NCBI GenBank assembly: GCA_041917055.1
Contig: JAYRYJ010000008.1
Span: 102,341-166,340 of the forward strand
DNA: 64,000 bases
Direction: 5' to 3'
Source of the DNA: Pseudaquidulcibacter sp041917055
Lineage (GTDB): Bacteria; Pseudomonadota; Alphaproteobacteria; Caulobacterales; Aquidulcibacteraceae
Part shown: positions 42,100 through 50,480 of the stretch, piece after piece
How the letters are laid out: each line of letters starts with the position of its first letter
How positions within the stretch are numbered: the first letter of the stretch is position 1
Position numbers and translations under genes: made by a program
Notes under the pieces: generated by a model
Database searches by the model: none
What the model was told of the DNA's origin: nothing
The model's input: only the letters and a program-made list of their open reading frames with translations

Positions 42100-42915
42100 A
42101 TGAAAAACCCAATGCGCGCGCCAAAAATTTGGTTCGCATTCCTTCTATTATTCACCTTTTGGGGCGCATTTGCCAATGCCGCCCCAACTTTCCCGCAATT
42201 AACGGGAAGGGTGGTCGATGAGGCTAATATTCTAAGCCCGCAGAGCGAGGCGCAATTGGTTACGCTTTCTGAAACAATTGAAAAAGAAGCATCGGATCAA
42301 TTTGTTGTCGTGACTTTGAATTCATTGCAGGGCTTGGAAATTGAAGAATACGGCTATCAATTAGGGCGCACTTGGAAAATCGGTCAAAAAGACGTTGATA
42401 ATGGCATTTTGCTTATTGTCGCGCCCAATGAGCGGAAAGTGCGCATCGAGGTTGGTTATGGTCTTGAGGGCAATATGCCCGATATGCTCGCCAATCGCAT
42501 AATCCGCGAAAAAATCATTCCTGCTTTCAAGGCGGGTGATATGGAAGGTGGGATTTTAGCGGGTGCGCAGGCGATTGATGAAACCCTAAAACTAAGCCCA
42601 GAAGATAGGCAAGCACGCCTTAATGAGGCGGGAACACAACAAGAATCGGGTTCCTCCGACGATTTTCCAATAATACTGGTGGTTTTCCTGATTATCTTCA
42701 TCATCATTATGATTCAAAGCGCGCGTCAAAGCCGTATGCGCCGTCGTGGACATGACGGTGGCATTTTACCGATAATCTTGCATGACTGGAATGATGATGA
42801 TGACCATCACGGTGGCTGGGGCGGTGGTTTCGGCGGCGGCGGCTTTGGTGGCGGCGGTGGATTTAGTGGCGGTGGTGGCGGCTTTGGCGGCGGCGGTTCT
42901 TCGGGGGGATGGTAA
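42100..42915 (+). CDS. TPM-domain membrane protein (YgcG-like) with Gly-rich tail
   Basis: 271 residues: signal peptide (residues 1-27), a TPM domain ('LTGRVVDEANILSPQSEAQL' through 'VRIEVGYGLEGNMPD'), a membrane helix near residue 190 ('IILVVFLIIFIIIMI'), then a His/Asp segment 'DWNDDDDHHGGW' and a long GG(F/G)-rich tail ending 'GSSGGW'. TPM (TLP18.3, Psb32, MOLO-1) proteins are known as acid-phosphatase-like or photosystem-repair domains. It starts 4 bases after lemA and overlaps the next TPM gene (TAATG). Confidence 0.9.
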   Translation: MKNPMRAPKIWFAFLLLFTFWGAFANAAPTFPQLTGRVVDEANILSPQSEAQLVTLSETIEKEASDQFVVVTLNSLQGLEIEEYGYQLGRTWKIGQKDVDNGILLIVAPNERKVRIEVGYGLEGNMPDMLANRIIREKIIPAFKAGDMEGGILAGAQAIDETLKLSPEDRQARLNEAGTQQESGSSDDFPIILVVFLIIFIIIMIQSARQSRMRRRGHDGGILPIILHDWNDDDDHHGGWGGGFGGGGFGGGGGFSGGGGGFGGGGSSGGW

Positions 42916-43601
42916 TGAAAATCGGCCTTGATAATGAAAAGCGCGCTTTAATAACCGATGCAATAAAGCGCAACGAAGCTAAGACGGCGGGTGAGATTTA
43001 TTGCGTTATAGCGCGAAAATCTGATGACTACCGAATTTTCGTATTATTATGGGCTGCGGTTTTGGCGATTGTCGTCCCCTTGGCATTGGCACTGTTAGGA
43101 ATAGATTTAGGGATTGCGATTTCGCAGCTTGGGAAGAATTGGGAAAATTTCAATAATTCAACCATTAATTCCAACAATATATATGTCGATTTGACCATTC
43201 AGGCGTTTATCTTGGTGGTTGCCGCCATTCTCACACGGTTTGAGAATGTGGTTTTGGCATTAACCCCGAAATTCATAAAACGGCAAGGGGTTCACAAATT
43301 TGCGCGGGATCAATTTCTTGCCCATGGTATTCATCAGACCGACGAAAAGACCGGCGTCTTAATTTATGTTTCATTAGCGGAGCATTTTGTAGAAGTTGTT
43401 GCTGATAGCGGCATTTATAAGAAAGTCGATAATTCAGTTTGGGGCAATGCGATTGCAAAAATCCTTACCAAAACCAAAAAAGGTGATTTGTCCGGTGGTC
43501 TGGTTGAAGGGATTGATGAAATTGGCGAAATCCTTGCCGCCCACTTTCCACCAACTCCCGAAAATCCGAATGAGATTACGGATAGCGTCGTGTTTATATA
43601 A
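42915..43601 (+). CDS. TPM-domain protein with membrane segments
   Basis: 228 residues from the ATG at 42915 (or 42909); the start overlaps the stop of the upstream TPM gene. An N-terminal region with 'RNEAKTAGEIYCVIARKSDDY', two membrane segments near residues 35-60 and 95-115, then a TPM-like C-terminal half ('GVLIYVSLAEHFVEVVADSGIYKKV', with 'GGLVEGIDEIGEILAAHFP'). It matches the second TPM protein commonly following LemA in proteobacteria. A terminator hairpin follows directly. Confidence 0.87.
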   Translation: MKIGLDNEKRALITDAIKRNEAKTAGEIYCVIARKSDDYRIFVLLWAAVLAIVVPLALALLGIDLGIAISQLGKNWENFNNSTINSNNIYVDLTIQAFILVVAAILTRFENVVLALTPKFIKRQGVHKFARDQFLAHGIHQTDEKTGVLIYVSLAEHFVEVVADSGIYKKVDNSVWGNAIAKILTKTKKGDLSGGLVEGIDEIGEILAAHFPPTPENPNEITDSVVFI

Positions 43602-43623
43602 AAAGGCGCCAATGGCGCCTTTT
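43601..43623. terminator. Bidirectional intrinsic terminator after the LemA/TPM operon
   Basis: AAAAGGCGCCA-A-TGGCGCCTTTT: an inverted repeat with 11-bp arms, ending in T4 on the plus strand and on the minus strand, between the convergent TPM gene and the XRE gene. It can serve both directions. Confidence 0.75.
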
Positions 43624-43625
43624 CA

Positions 43626-43823
43626 TTATAGATACGGATTTTCCCAAATTTCCTCAATTGGCTTTTTGAAATGCGCGGCAATTCTATAAGCTAAATCGAG
43701 CGAGGGAATATGCTTAGAGGTTTCAAGCGCGATAATCGCCTGACGAGAAACACCTAAAATGTCGCCTAAGTCCTGTTGTGTAAGACCCAATTCGGTGCGT
43801 AATTCTTTGAGAATTTGTTTCAT
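43626..43823 (-). CDS. XRE-family transcriptional regulator, 65 aa
   Basis: A minimal helix-turn-helix protein: 'LKELRTELGLTQQDLGDILGVSRQAIIALE' spans the helix-turn-helix region, followed by 'HIPSLDLAYRIAAHFKKPIEEIW', typical of the YozG/HTH_3 group. It is translated directly after the four-helix membrane protein (stop and start overlap). The three operator-like sites upstream of that gene suggest autoregulation. Confidence 0.88.
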   Translation of the reverse strand: MKQILKELRTELGLTQQDLGDILGVSRQAIIALETSKHIPSLDLAYRIAAHFKKPIEEIWENPYL

Positions 43824-44212
43824 TAGCAGATTTTCCTAAGCATTGAGATTACGCCAAACACGCCCCAAAATACTATATAGACCCAATACATTTCAAATCG
43901 TGGGAAGCTAGCAAACCCCTCCAAGAAGCCCCAAGTGGCACACATAAAAAATGTTACCGCAGCTGCTATTATAAAAACCTCACTTAATTGGTTTCGAAGA
44001 AATTCGTCGCATTCCTTTAGATAGCGAATAAAGACATAAATTGATGCACCAATCGGTGCACTTGTAAGTAAAGCTAACAAAATCTTGATGTGATTTCCCG
44101 CATCATTGTGGCGCAAATAATAGACAGATGCGAATAAAAGCACGACATAAATAGACATGCTTACAAACATTCCGGAATTATATCGTTTTCTAACTTCTTT
44201 AGCCGTTTGCAT
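43823..44212 (-). CDS. Four-helix membrane protein cotranscribed with an XRE regulator
   Basis: 129 residues with hydrophobic segments near 18-35, 43-60, 82-98 and 105-122, and a loop 'KECDEFLRNQLSEVF' between them. This XRE plus membrane-partner arrangement occurs in many bacteria; the membrane protein is often a signal sensor or a small transporter, but none can be inferred here. The ATG at 44212 is 26 bases from the first operator-like site. Confidence 0.65.
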   Translation of the reverse strand: MQTAKEVRKRYNSGMFVSMSIYVVLLFASVYYLRHNDAGNHIKILLALLTSAPIGASIYVFIRYLKECDEFLRNQLSEVFIIAAAVTFFMCATWGFLEGFASFPRFEMYWVYIVFWGVFGVISMLRKIC

Positions 44213-44237
44213 TTTTTTCTCCCTGACAAAACTAAAT

Positions 44238-44310
44238 TGTTAGGTACGCCTTACATAAAACTGAATGTAATGTAAACCTTACAACTGCAAAAAGTTAGGT
44301 AAACCTTACA
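44238..44310. promoter_or_regulatory. Three operator-like sites upstream of the XRE/membrane-protein operon
   Basis: Sites TGTTAGG-TACG-CCTTACA (44238-44255), TGTAATG-TAAA-CCTTACA (44266-44283) and AGTTAGG-TAAA-CCTTACA (44293-44310) share an imperfect palindrome of 18 bp with period 27-28 bp. The last overlaps the gluQ stop. They are likely binding sites for the XRE protein of the operon, given its position immediately upstream of the operon's first gene. Confidence 0.6.
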
Positions 44311-45142
44311 ATCCAATCATCCGCCTTATTTCTTCAGGGGTTTTGCCGCCTTGTCTTAGGCTCATTAGGGTCATATCCTTGTCGCGCTTGGCAAATCTTT
44401 TGCCATTTTCGTCTAATATTAAGTGATGGTGGCGATATTTTGGTGTTGGAAGCCCAAGGAGTTTTTGCAAAACCACTTGAATATGTGTGGCATTCAATAA
44501 ATCCTCGCCGCGAATTATATGAGTAATTCCTTGTAAAGCATCGTCATTCACCGCACATAAATGGTAGGAGGCTTTAGAATCTTTGCGCGCCACAATAATA
44601 TCGCCATTGGCAAAGGGATTAACCTTAATCCGCCCATGGATTTCGTCGTCAAAAAATAATTCAGAAGTTCCAATAATTTCCATCGCCGCGCGGCACGACA
44701 AACGCCATGCAAATGCCTCCTTTTTAGCAAGTTTTTCGGCCTCTTCATCGGCACTAATTCGACTTTCAATAGATAGGCCGTCAATCCCGTCGCGAAAACC
44801 ATGGGGGGCGGAAAGGGCGGCCTCTTCCATTTCTTTGCGGGTTTTGAAACAGCGATAAAGCACGCCCATATCGCGCAATTTTTCAATCAATGCGTCGTAT
44901 TCATCAAAATGTTGGGATTGAAAGCGTACAGAGGTTTCCCATTCAATGCCAAGCCAGTCCAAATCCTCAAAAATCTGTTCGCTAAATTCGGGCCGGCAGC
45001 GTCCGAAATCCGTATCTTCAATCCGCAAGATAAATTGCGCATTATTAGCGCGCGTCCAATCAAAAGCACTTAGAGCCGAAAAAGCATGTCCTAAATGAAG
45101 TTCGCCGGTGGGCGACGGCGCAAATCTGGTTCGTAATTTCAT
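44306..45142 (-). CDS. gluQ: Glutamyl-Q tRNA(Asp) synthetase
   Basis: 278 residues of the GluRS-paralogue family, which attaches glutamate to queuosine-34 of tRNA(Asp). Motifs: 'RFAPSPTGELHLGHAFSALS' at the start with the HIGH element (HLGH), 'ILRIEDTDFGRCRPEF', 'YRCFKTRKEM', and 'DENGKRFAKRDKDMTLM' holding the KMSKS-like element. It lacks the C-terminal anticodon domain, as expected for GluQ. The stop codon sits inside the XRE operator-like region. Confidence 0.94.
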   Translation of the reverse strand: MKLRTRFAPSPTGELHLGHAFSALSAFDWTRANNAQFILRIEDTDFGRCRPEFSEQIFEDLDWLGIEWETSVRFQSQHFDEYDALIEKLRDMGVLYRCFKTRKEMEEAALSAPHGFRDGIDGLSIESRISADEEAEKLAKKEAFAWRLSCRAAMEIIGTSELFFDDEIHGRIKVNPFANGDIIVARKDSKASYHLCAVNDDALQGITHIIRGEDLLNATHIQVVLQKLLGLPTPKYRHHHLILDENGKRFAKRDKDMTLMSLRQGGKTPEEIRRMIGL

Positions 45143-45278
45143 GCAGCTAATTCGCCTTTTGTCATTTAATAGTCAAGAGAATCGGGTAAGTCTCAGCAAC
45201 ATAAGGAGTGATTGGTCTTCAAGAAATTCTTTGCCACTCATAACAGTAATTTTGGCGCCATTCCAAAAGGGGGGCGCA

Positions 45279-45884
45279 ATGTCTGAGGCGATTTCGCAAA
45301 ACCTGCATAATTTTGAGATGCAAAACCGAATTTTGCGGCGTGGCAATTCGGGTTTTCCCGCTCTTGTTTTAAATGCAGACTTTCGCCCATTATCCTATTT
45401 CCCGCTTTCTTTATGGTCTTGGCAAGATGCAATAAAGGCGATTTTCCTTGATAGGGTGCAGGTGATTGCCGAATATGATACTTTGATTCACAGCCCAAAT
45501 TTCGAAATGAAATTGCCCAGCGTGATTTGTTTGAAAGAATATGTCTCGCAAGACCGAACTTTGGCATTCACGCGCTTTAATGTGTTTTTGCGCGATGGGT
45601 TTAGGTGCGTTTATTGCGGTGATACCAAGGATTTGACCTTTGATCATGTGGTTCCGCGTGCCCACGGTGGGCGCACGACATGGGAAAATATTGTTACCGC
45701 CTGTTCTAAATGCAATGCCAAAAAAGGCGGTCGCAACCCTAAACAAGCAAATATGAATTTGGGTTTTAAACCGCATCGACCTAATATTTATGAGCTGCAA
45801 GAAATGGGTCGAAAATTCCCGCCACGCCACTTGCATGAAACCTGGCTCGACTTTTTGTATTGGGATATTGAATTAGAGCCTTGA
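45279..45884 (+). CDS. HNH endonuclease family protein
   Basis: 201 residues from the ATG at 45279 with a strong AGGGGGG upstream. The C-terminal HNH zinc-finger nuclease core is complete: 'CVYCGDTKDLTFDHVVPRAHGG' region (CxxC, DH) and 'CSKCNAKKGGR'. The N-terminal region 'FPALVLNADFRPLSYFPLSLWSW' matches a conserved alphaproteobacterial HNH group whose role is unknown. The open frame continues upstream (to 45108), but that part has no matching family sequence. Confidence 0.9.
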   Translation: MSEAISQNLHNFEMQNRILRRGNSGFPALVLNADFRPLSYFPLSLWSWQDAIKAIFLDRVQVIAEYDTLIHSPNFEMKLPSVICLKEYVSQDRTLAFTRFNVFLRDGFRCVYCGDTKDLTFDHVVPRAHGGRTTWENIVTACSKCNAKKGGRNPKQANMNLGFKPHRPNIYELQEMGRKFPPRHLHETWLDFLYWDIELEP

Positions 45885-45931
45885 ATCGCGGATTTTCGTA
45901 ATTAATTATCGAAAAATGACAGGGGGCAATA

Positions 45932-46450
45932 ATGGCACAAATTCCGACACAAATTGATATGTATAATTCCGTTATTTTTTCGGCCACACGCGCATTGCAT
46001 ACCGCCGCGCATTTATTGGATAAAGCCGAAAGCCATGCAACAGAGAATAAAATTTTAGAAGACACAATGCTCGGCCTAAGATTAATTGCCGATATGCATT
46101 CATTCAAAAAACAAATTCAAATAGTTTCAGACAATGCCAAAGGCGCAGCTGCCCGGCTTTCAGGACAAACGCCGCCATCTTTTGAAGATAATGAACAGAC
46201 TTTTGAAGAATTGCGCGCGCGCATTGCCAAAACCCTTGAATATATTAAGTCCGTAAATCCCGAAGATATCGCACATTCCGAAACCCGCGCATTTTCAATA
46301 AAATTGGGTCCACGCGAATTTCCATTTACCGGATATACTTACGGCATCGGTTTTTTATTGCCTAATATTAATTTCCATCTTGCCATGGCCTATGCCATTT
46401 TGCGTGCCAATGGTGTAAAGATTGGCAAGACAGATTATATTTTGGAATAA
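45932..46450 (+). CDS. DUF1993 family protein
   Basis: 172 residues of a helical-bundle fold related to DinB-like proteins. Conserved parts are 'ARLSGQTPPSFEDNEQTF' and 'PFTGYTYGIGFLLPNINFHLAMAYAILRANG' region (residues about 130-160), the DUF1993 C-terminal signature. The biochemical role is unknown. The ATG follows AGGGGGCAATA. Confidence 0.87.
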   Translation: MAQIPTQIDMYNSVIFSATRALHTAAHLLDKAESHATENKILEDTMLGLRLIADMHSFKKQIQIVSDNAKGAAARLSGQTPPSFEDNEQTFEELRARIAKTLEYIKSVNPEDIAHSETRAFSIKLGPREFPFTGYTYGIGFLLPNINFHLAMAYAILRANGVKIGKTDYILE

Positions 46451-46468
46451 TTATTAGGCATTTCTCAA

Positions 46469-47386
46469 GTGGCATTAATTCTTAGGGCAATAATCGGCAT
46501 TTTCATGCTTGTCATTCCGGCTTTTATTGCCATAAATGCCATAGGTGGTAAATTTTTCACGCGTAGAAAAGACAGGGACGGCAATCCAATGGGTTATCAT
46601 CGGAAAAGATATTTTCAAGAAAGCCATGAAGACAGACGATTGGCCTATGCGCGCGAAAAATATGATAGAGAAATTCGAAATGTGCGCGATTATGAAAGGT
46701 CTAAAAAACGTCGTTTTAGCAAAATTGACAATGCTTGGCGCCTTGTAAGTGTTGGTGCGGGGCTTTTAACCGGCGGGTTTCTGCTTGACATAAATGCGCC
46801 TGCCGCTGTTGGGCTTGGGCTTTTGGTTGGTGGCGTGGTCGGTTGGGTCGGCGCATTTATCAATAATTTTATCGCAAAGCGCGACAATGACGTGACAAAT
46901 TTCACCATGGTTCCGCAACCCAAACAGTTTGAAATCCCGCAGATTCAAACCGAGGGCGTGCCTGCCGGCAAAACCGAATTTGCTACAAAAATTTTGCAAG
47001 AGGGGCATGAAAACCTCAAAGCTCTGGAAAAAACCTTGTCTGGCCTAAGACATCCGCAATCTATCGGTTCGGTCACTCAAATTATAGAAATCGGTAGGCG
47101 CTTGATGAATGAAATCGCCGATAGCCCCGAACACGCAAATTCGGTACAGCGGCTTTTCACTTATTATGCCAAAGAAGCGATAAAAGTGGTTGAAGGATTG
47201 GGCAAATTAGAAAGTGATAAAAAGCCTGATATTGAACGCATTATCGCCACCCAAAACATATTACAAAAAATCCAAGTTCTGTTTGAAAGCACTGAGATTG
47301 AATTACGCCAAGACGAAAACAAATCTTTGGACATAGATTTGAAACTATTAGATCAATCTTTGCAATCTGATTTGCGGTTCAAATAA
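46469..47386 (+). CDS. XpaC/TelA-like protein with N-terminal membrane segments
   Basis: 305 residues. It starts at GTG (46469) or the ATG at 46505. A membrane segment at the start, a very basic region ('DYERSKKRRFSK'), two further segments near residues 95-135 ('AAVGLGLLVGGVVGWVGAFI'), then a helical C-terminal domain with 'LFTYYAKEAIKVVEGLGKL' and 'DLKLLDQSLQSDLRFK', the XpaC (5-bromo-4-chloroindolyl phosphate hydrolysis) pattern. Family function is unclear. It is coupled to the next gene (TAATG). Confidence 0.68.
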   Translation: MALILRAIIGIFMLVIPAFIAINAIGGKFFTRRKDRDGNPMGYHRKRYFQESHEDRRLAYAREKYDREIRNVRDYERSKKRRFSKIDNAWRLVSVGAGLLTGGFLLDINAPAAVGLGLLVGGVVGWVGAFINNFIAKRDNDVTNFTMVPQPKQFEIPQIQTEGVPAGKTEFATKILQEGHENLKALEKTLSGLRHPQSIGSVTQIIEIGRRLMNEIADSPEHANSVQRLFTYYAKEAIKVVEGLGKLESDKKPDIERIIATQNILQKIQVLFESTEIELRQDENKSLDIDLKLLDQSLQSDLRFK

Positions 47387-48231
47387 TGCCGAAAATCCTA
47401 ATGCCAATCCCAAGCCGCGATTTCGACCCAAGCGAAACTGCGGTTCCGTGGCATGTGTTTAAGGAAGCGGGATTTGAAGTGATTTTCGCAACACCGAACG
47501 GCAAAATCGGCATTTGTGACGAAATCATGCTTGACGGCAAAGGTCTTGATATTTGGGGAAATATTCCGATTTTACGTAATTTGGTAGTTTTTGGGCAAAT
47601 TTTGCGCGCCAATCGCGACGCGCGTGAAAAATATGCTAAAATGTCCGAAAGCCCCGAATTTCAAAAGCCTATTAATTGGTCAAAAGTTGGCGAAACCGAA
47701 TTTGACGGCGTATTTTTGGCTGGCGGGCATCGCGCGCGCGGAATGTGCCAATATTTGGAAAGTGATATTTTGCAAAACTTTTTGCGCGATTTTATCAAAA
47801 CCCAAAAACCAATTGGTGCAATTTGCCACGGTCCATTATTATTGGCGCGCACCAAAGATGAAGCTACGAAACAATCAATCATTTTCGGTCGAAAAATCAC
47901 CGCACTCACTTGGGCCTTGGAAAAAAGTGCCAATGATTTAGGCAATATATTACGTTGGTGGGATAGGAACTATTATCGCACTTATAATGAAATAAAGGGT
48001 GAAAAATACGGCGAAAGAAGCGTTGAATCTGAAATAAAATCGCTTATTGGGGCCGAAAATTTCTGTTTGCCTGATAAGGGTTTCAAAATTAATTCCGGCC
48101 TATTTCGCGATAGCGATATAGATGAAAGCGCTTCTTTTGTGGTGCAAGACAAAAACATAGTTACGGCGCGATGGCCGGGTGATGTCTATGCCTTGGCGAA
48201 AAAATTCGTGGCTCTATTTGCCAATTCTTGA
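47386..48231 (+). CDS. DJ-1/PfpI-family glutamine amidotransferase-like protein
   Basis: 281 residues. The nucleophile elbow 'GAICHGPLLLAR' has the expected catalytic Cys (near residue 147), preceded by 'DGVFLAGGHRARGM'. This is the longer, eukaryote-like branch of the DJ-1/PfpI superfamily, with an extra helical insertion around residues 60-100. Members act as glyoxalases or chaperones. Its start overlaps the previous stop. Confidence 0.86.
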   Translation: MPKILMPIPSRDFDPSETAVPWHVFKEAGFEVIFATPNGKIGICDEIMLDGKGLDIWGNIPILRNLVVFGQILRANRDAREKYAKMSESPEFQKPINWSKVGETEFDGVFLAGGHRARGMCQYLESDILQNFLRDFIKTQKPIGAICHGPLLLARTKDEATKQSIIFGRKITALTWALEKSANDLGNILRWWDRNYYRTYNEIKGEKYGERSVESEIKSLIGAENFCLPDKGFKINSGLFRDSDIDESASFVVQDKNIVTARWPGDVYALAKKFVALFANS

Positions 48232-48621
48232 ATAAATGGCGATTGAATTTCCGTCCTTATCAAGGATTTCAAGGTTCGAATCTTTAATCTGTAATTTACG
48301 CGCACGACCCAACATTTGATTGTAATTCATTTCCAGCAGCATAATGCCGTCATCAAGACACGCCATTTTCGTGACGCCGATGGATTTAAGTTCGAAATTA
48401 TCTTCATCACCAATTACATCGCCGAAAAATGAATTGCACCCATTAGAGCCAAAGACCTTATAATCAGCAAATTTCAATGTCGGGAAGGGGGCTTTTTCAA
48501 TTGGCAATGCCTGTAATTGTTTCAATTGCCATTCACTCTTGATGAAAATACCTTTGGTATCGGTAGTTTTGCACGCGCCAAAAGCCAGAATTGAAAAAAG
48601 TGCGACCAATAATTTGTTCAC
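48214..48621 (-). CDS. META-domain lipoprotein (HslJ-like)
   Basis: 135 residues from a GTG (48621) with GGGGAATTAAA upstream. The signal peptide ends in the lipobox 'FGAC' near residue 15. The META pattern is clear: 'SEWQLKQL', 'LKFADYKVFGSNGCNSFFGDV', and 'ELKSIGVTKMACLDD'. META domains occur in HslJ-type outer-membrane lipoproteins linked to heat or novobiocin tolerance. It is nearly coupled to the MFS gene upstream (2 bases apart). Confidence 0.83.
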   Translation of the reverse strand: MNKLLVALFSILAFGACKTTDTKGIFIKSEWQLKQLQALPIEKAPFPTLKFADYKVFGSNGCNSFFGDVIGDEDNFELKSIGVTKMACLDDGIMLLEMNYNQMLGRARKLQIKDSNLEILDKDGNSIAIYSRIGK

Positions 48622-48622
48622 T

Positions 48623-49891
48623 TTAATTCCCCTTATTGTGTTCGGCCTCAAAACCATTTGCTTTGCGCAATGGTTCAAACAGACCCATCCATATGAATGC
48701 AGTGATTATAGCACCGACGCCACCGAATACCACCGCTTTTACAGGGCCAAGAAATCGCGCCATTAGTCCGGTTTCAAACTCGCCCAATTCATTCGATGCC
48801 GAAATGAAAATCATTGAAACAGCTGTAACACGACCACGCATTTCATCCGGCGTGGCGATTTGGATTAGACTGGTTCTGACATAGACCGAAATCATATCCG
48901 CCGCGCCCGACAAAGCCAAAAAGAAAACGCTAAGCCAAAAAACGCGCGATAGGCCAAAGCCGATAATCGCCAAACCGAATATAATAACCGCAACAAACAT
49001 TGCCGGTCCAACATGGGTTTTTAATGGCTTTATGGCAAGGGTCAAAGCAATAATCGCCGCGCCAATGCCAGGGGCGGCACGCATAATGCCCATTTCTTGC
49101 GGGCCGACATGCAGAATATCTTTGGCAAAAACCGGTAATAATGCGACCGCACCCGCCAATAAAACGACAGCCAAATCCAAAGAGATTGCACCTAACACAA
49201 TCTTATTCTTCAAGACAAATTTCAGGCCTTCCTTAATCAAGAATAATGGCGAGTTCGTTTCGTTTTTCGATGTTTGTTTTGGCGTGGCTGTATGGAAAAT
49301 TATGATGAAGGCAAAAGCCTGCAATAATAGACAGATTATATAAACTGTTTGCGCGCCGGTCGCATAAACTAGGCCGCCAATTGCGGGTCCTAGAATAGTT
49401 GCTAATTGAAAACCCAAGGAATTCCAAGCAATCGCAGTCGGCAATTCGTCTTTGGGGACAAGGTTTGGGCCTAATGCCGACATTGCCGGCGGCAAAAAAG
49501 CGCGCACAATGCCAAAACCCGCCGCAACCGAAAAAATCGCAAATAAAGCAGGTTTCTGCGGCATATAGACCGATGCCAAAAGCATCGCCGAAAGCAAGGT
49601 TTCAAAAGCCAAAAAAACTAAAATTATGGATTTCCTGTCCCTTTTATCAGCCGTTTGTCCGCCGATTAGCGAGAAAATCAATAATGGCACAAATTGCGCC
49701 AAACCGATAAGACCCAACATAAAAGCACTTTTTTCAACGCTTTGCGTGCGCCTCGCGATTTCATAGACTTGCCAGGCAATCGCAATAGATTGCATTTGCA
49801 GGCCAAAAGTGCCGATAAACCGCGCCCACCAGAACATTCGATATGATTTATGGCGAAAAATACTTAAAGCGGGGATTCTTAGCGATGGCAT
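48623..49891 (-). CDS. MFS transporter (DHA3/EntS-like)
   Basis: 422 residues from the ATG at 49891; the frame is open 72 codons further upstream but that part is not family-like. Twelve membrane helices. Motifs of this MFS branch are 'YRMFWWARFIGTFGLQMQSIA' at the first helix, 'GLAQFVPLLIFSLIGGQTADKRDRK' in two parts between helices 2 and 3, and 'PDEMRGRVTAVSMIFI' between helices 10 and 11. Related exporters extrude siderophores or drugs. Substrate unknown. Confidence 0.88.
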   Translation of the reverse strand: MPSLRIPALSIFRHKSYRMFWWARFIGTFGLQMQSIAIAWQVYEIARRTQSVEKSAFMLGLIGLAQFVPLLIFSLIGGQTADKRDRKSIILVFLAFETLLSAMLLASVYMPQKPALFAIFSVAAGFGIVRAFLPPAMSALGPNLVPKDELPTAIAWNSLGFQLATILGPAIGGLVYATGAQTVYIICLLLQAFAFIIIFHTATPKQTSKNETNSPLFLIKEGLKFVLKNKIVLGAISLDLAVVLLAGAVALLPVFAKDILHVGPQEMGIMRAAPGIGAAIIALTLAIKPLKTHVGPAMFVAVIIFGLAIIGFGLSRVFWLSVFFLALSGAADMISVYVRTSLIQIATPDEMRGRVTAVSMIFISASNELGEFETGLMARFLGPVKAVVFGGVGAIITAFIWMGLFEPLRKANGFEAEHNKGN

Positions 49892-49988
49892 ACTTCTTAA
49901 TTGCTGAATCCTTTTTTCATTACAACTCTTTTTTCCTTTAAGGGTAAACTGATTGAAATACTTAGGTTTTCTGATAATAGGCCGTTCA

Positions 49989-50480
49989 ATGAATATCGAA
50001 ATCTCAAAAGACAGCGCCGAAAACGATGCGCAGATTGATGTATTGATGAAAGCCGCATTCGGGCCTGGGCGCTTTGTTAAGGCCGCGCATTTTTTGCGAT
50101 TGGGCAATGTGCCTGATTATGAATTATCACGCGTGGCTTTGAAAGATGGCGAATTAATCGGCGCGTGCCGCATCTGGCCTGTGGAAATTTCGGACGGTGA
50201 GATGGCGCATTTTTTGGGGCCGATTGTCATTGCACCAAATGCGCAAGGATTGGGCCTTGGTTCCAAACTTGTGCAAGAATGTTTAGAGGCAATCGAAAAA
50301 ACCGACAATAATAAAGTGATCCTGATCGGCGATATGGCGTTTTTTGAGAAATTTGGTTTTTCACCTTTATCAGGCGAAATCGGCCTTCCGCTTCCGGCAA
50401 TAAAATCCCGGATTTTAGGGCTTAATTTTGCGCATCGCGCAGATATTGGTTTGATTTCGCGCCCTCAAAATACCAACTGA
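49989..50480 (+). CDS. GNAT family N-acetyltransferase (YhbS-like)
   Basis: 163 residues from the ATG at 49989. The acetyl-CoA-binding motif A is 'LGPIVIAPNAQGLGLGSKLVQECL' (the QGxGxG/A part near residue 90) and 'IGDMAFFEKFGFSPL' precedes the end. This matches the YhbS/putative acetyltransferase group. It converges with the gene at 50422 with a 59-base overlap of reading frames on opposite strands. Confidence 0.87.
   Translation: MNIEISKDSAENDAQIDVLMKAAFGPGRFVKAAHFLRLGNVPDYELSRVALKDGELIGACRIWPVEISDGEMAHFLGPIVIAPNAQGLGLGSKLVQECLEAIEKTDNNKVILIGDMAFFEKFGFSPLSGEIGLPLPAIKSRILGLNFAHRADIGLISRPQNTN

Noticed and set aside
42780..42915. Apparent tandem GGCGGT-type repeat array
   Set aside because: It is the codon pattern of the Gly-rich tail of the TPM protein, with irregular units, not a DNA repeat array.
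48265..48290. GGTTCGAATC segment resembling a tRNA T-loop
   Set aside because: It lies within the META-domain coding frame and no cloverleaf or CCA-side stem can be formed around it.
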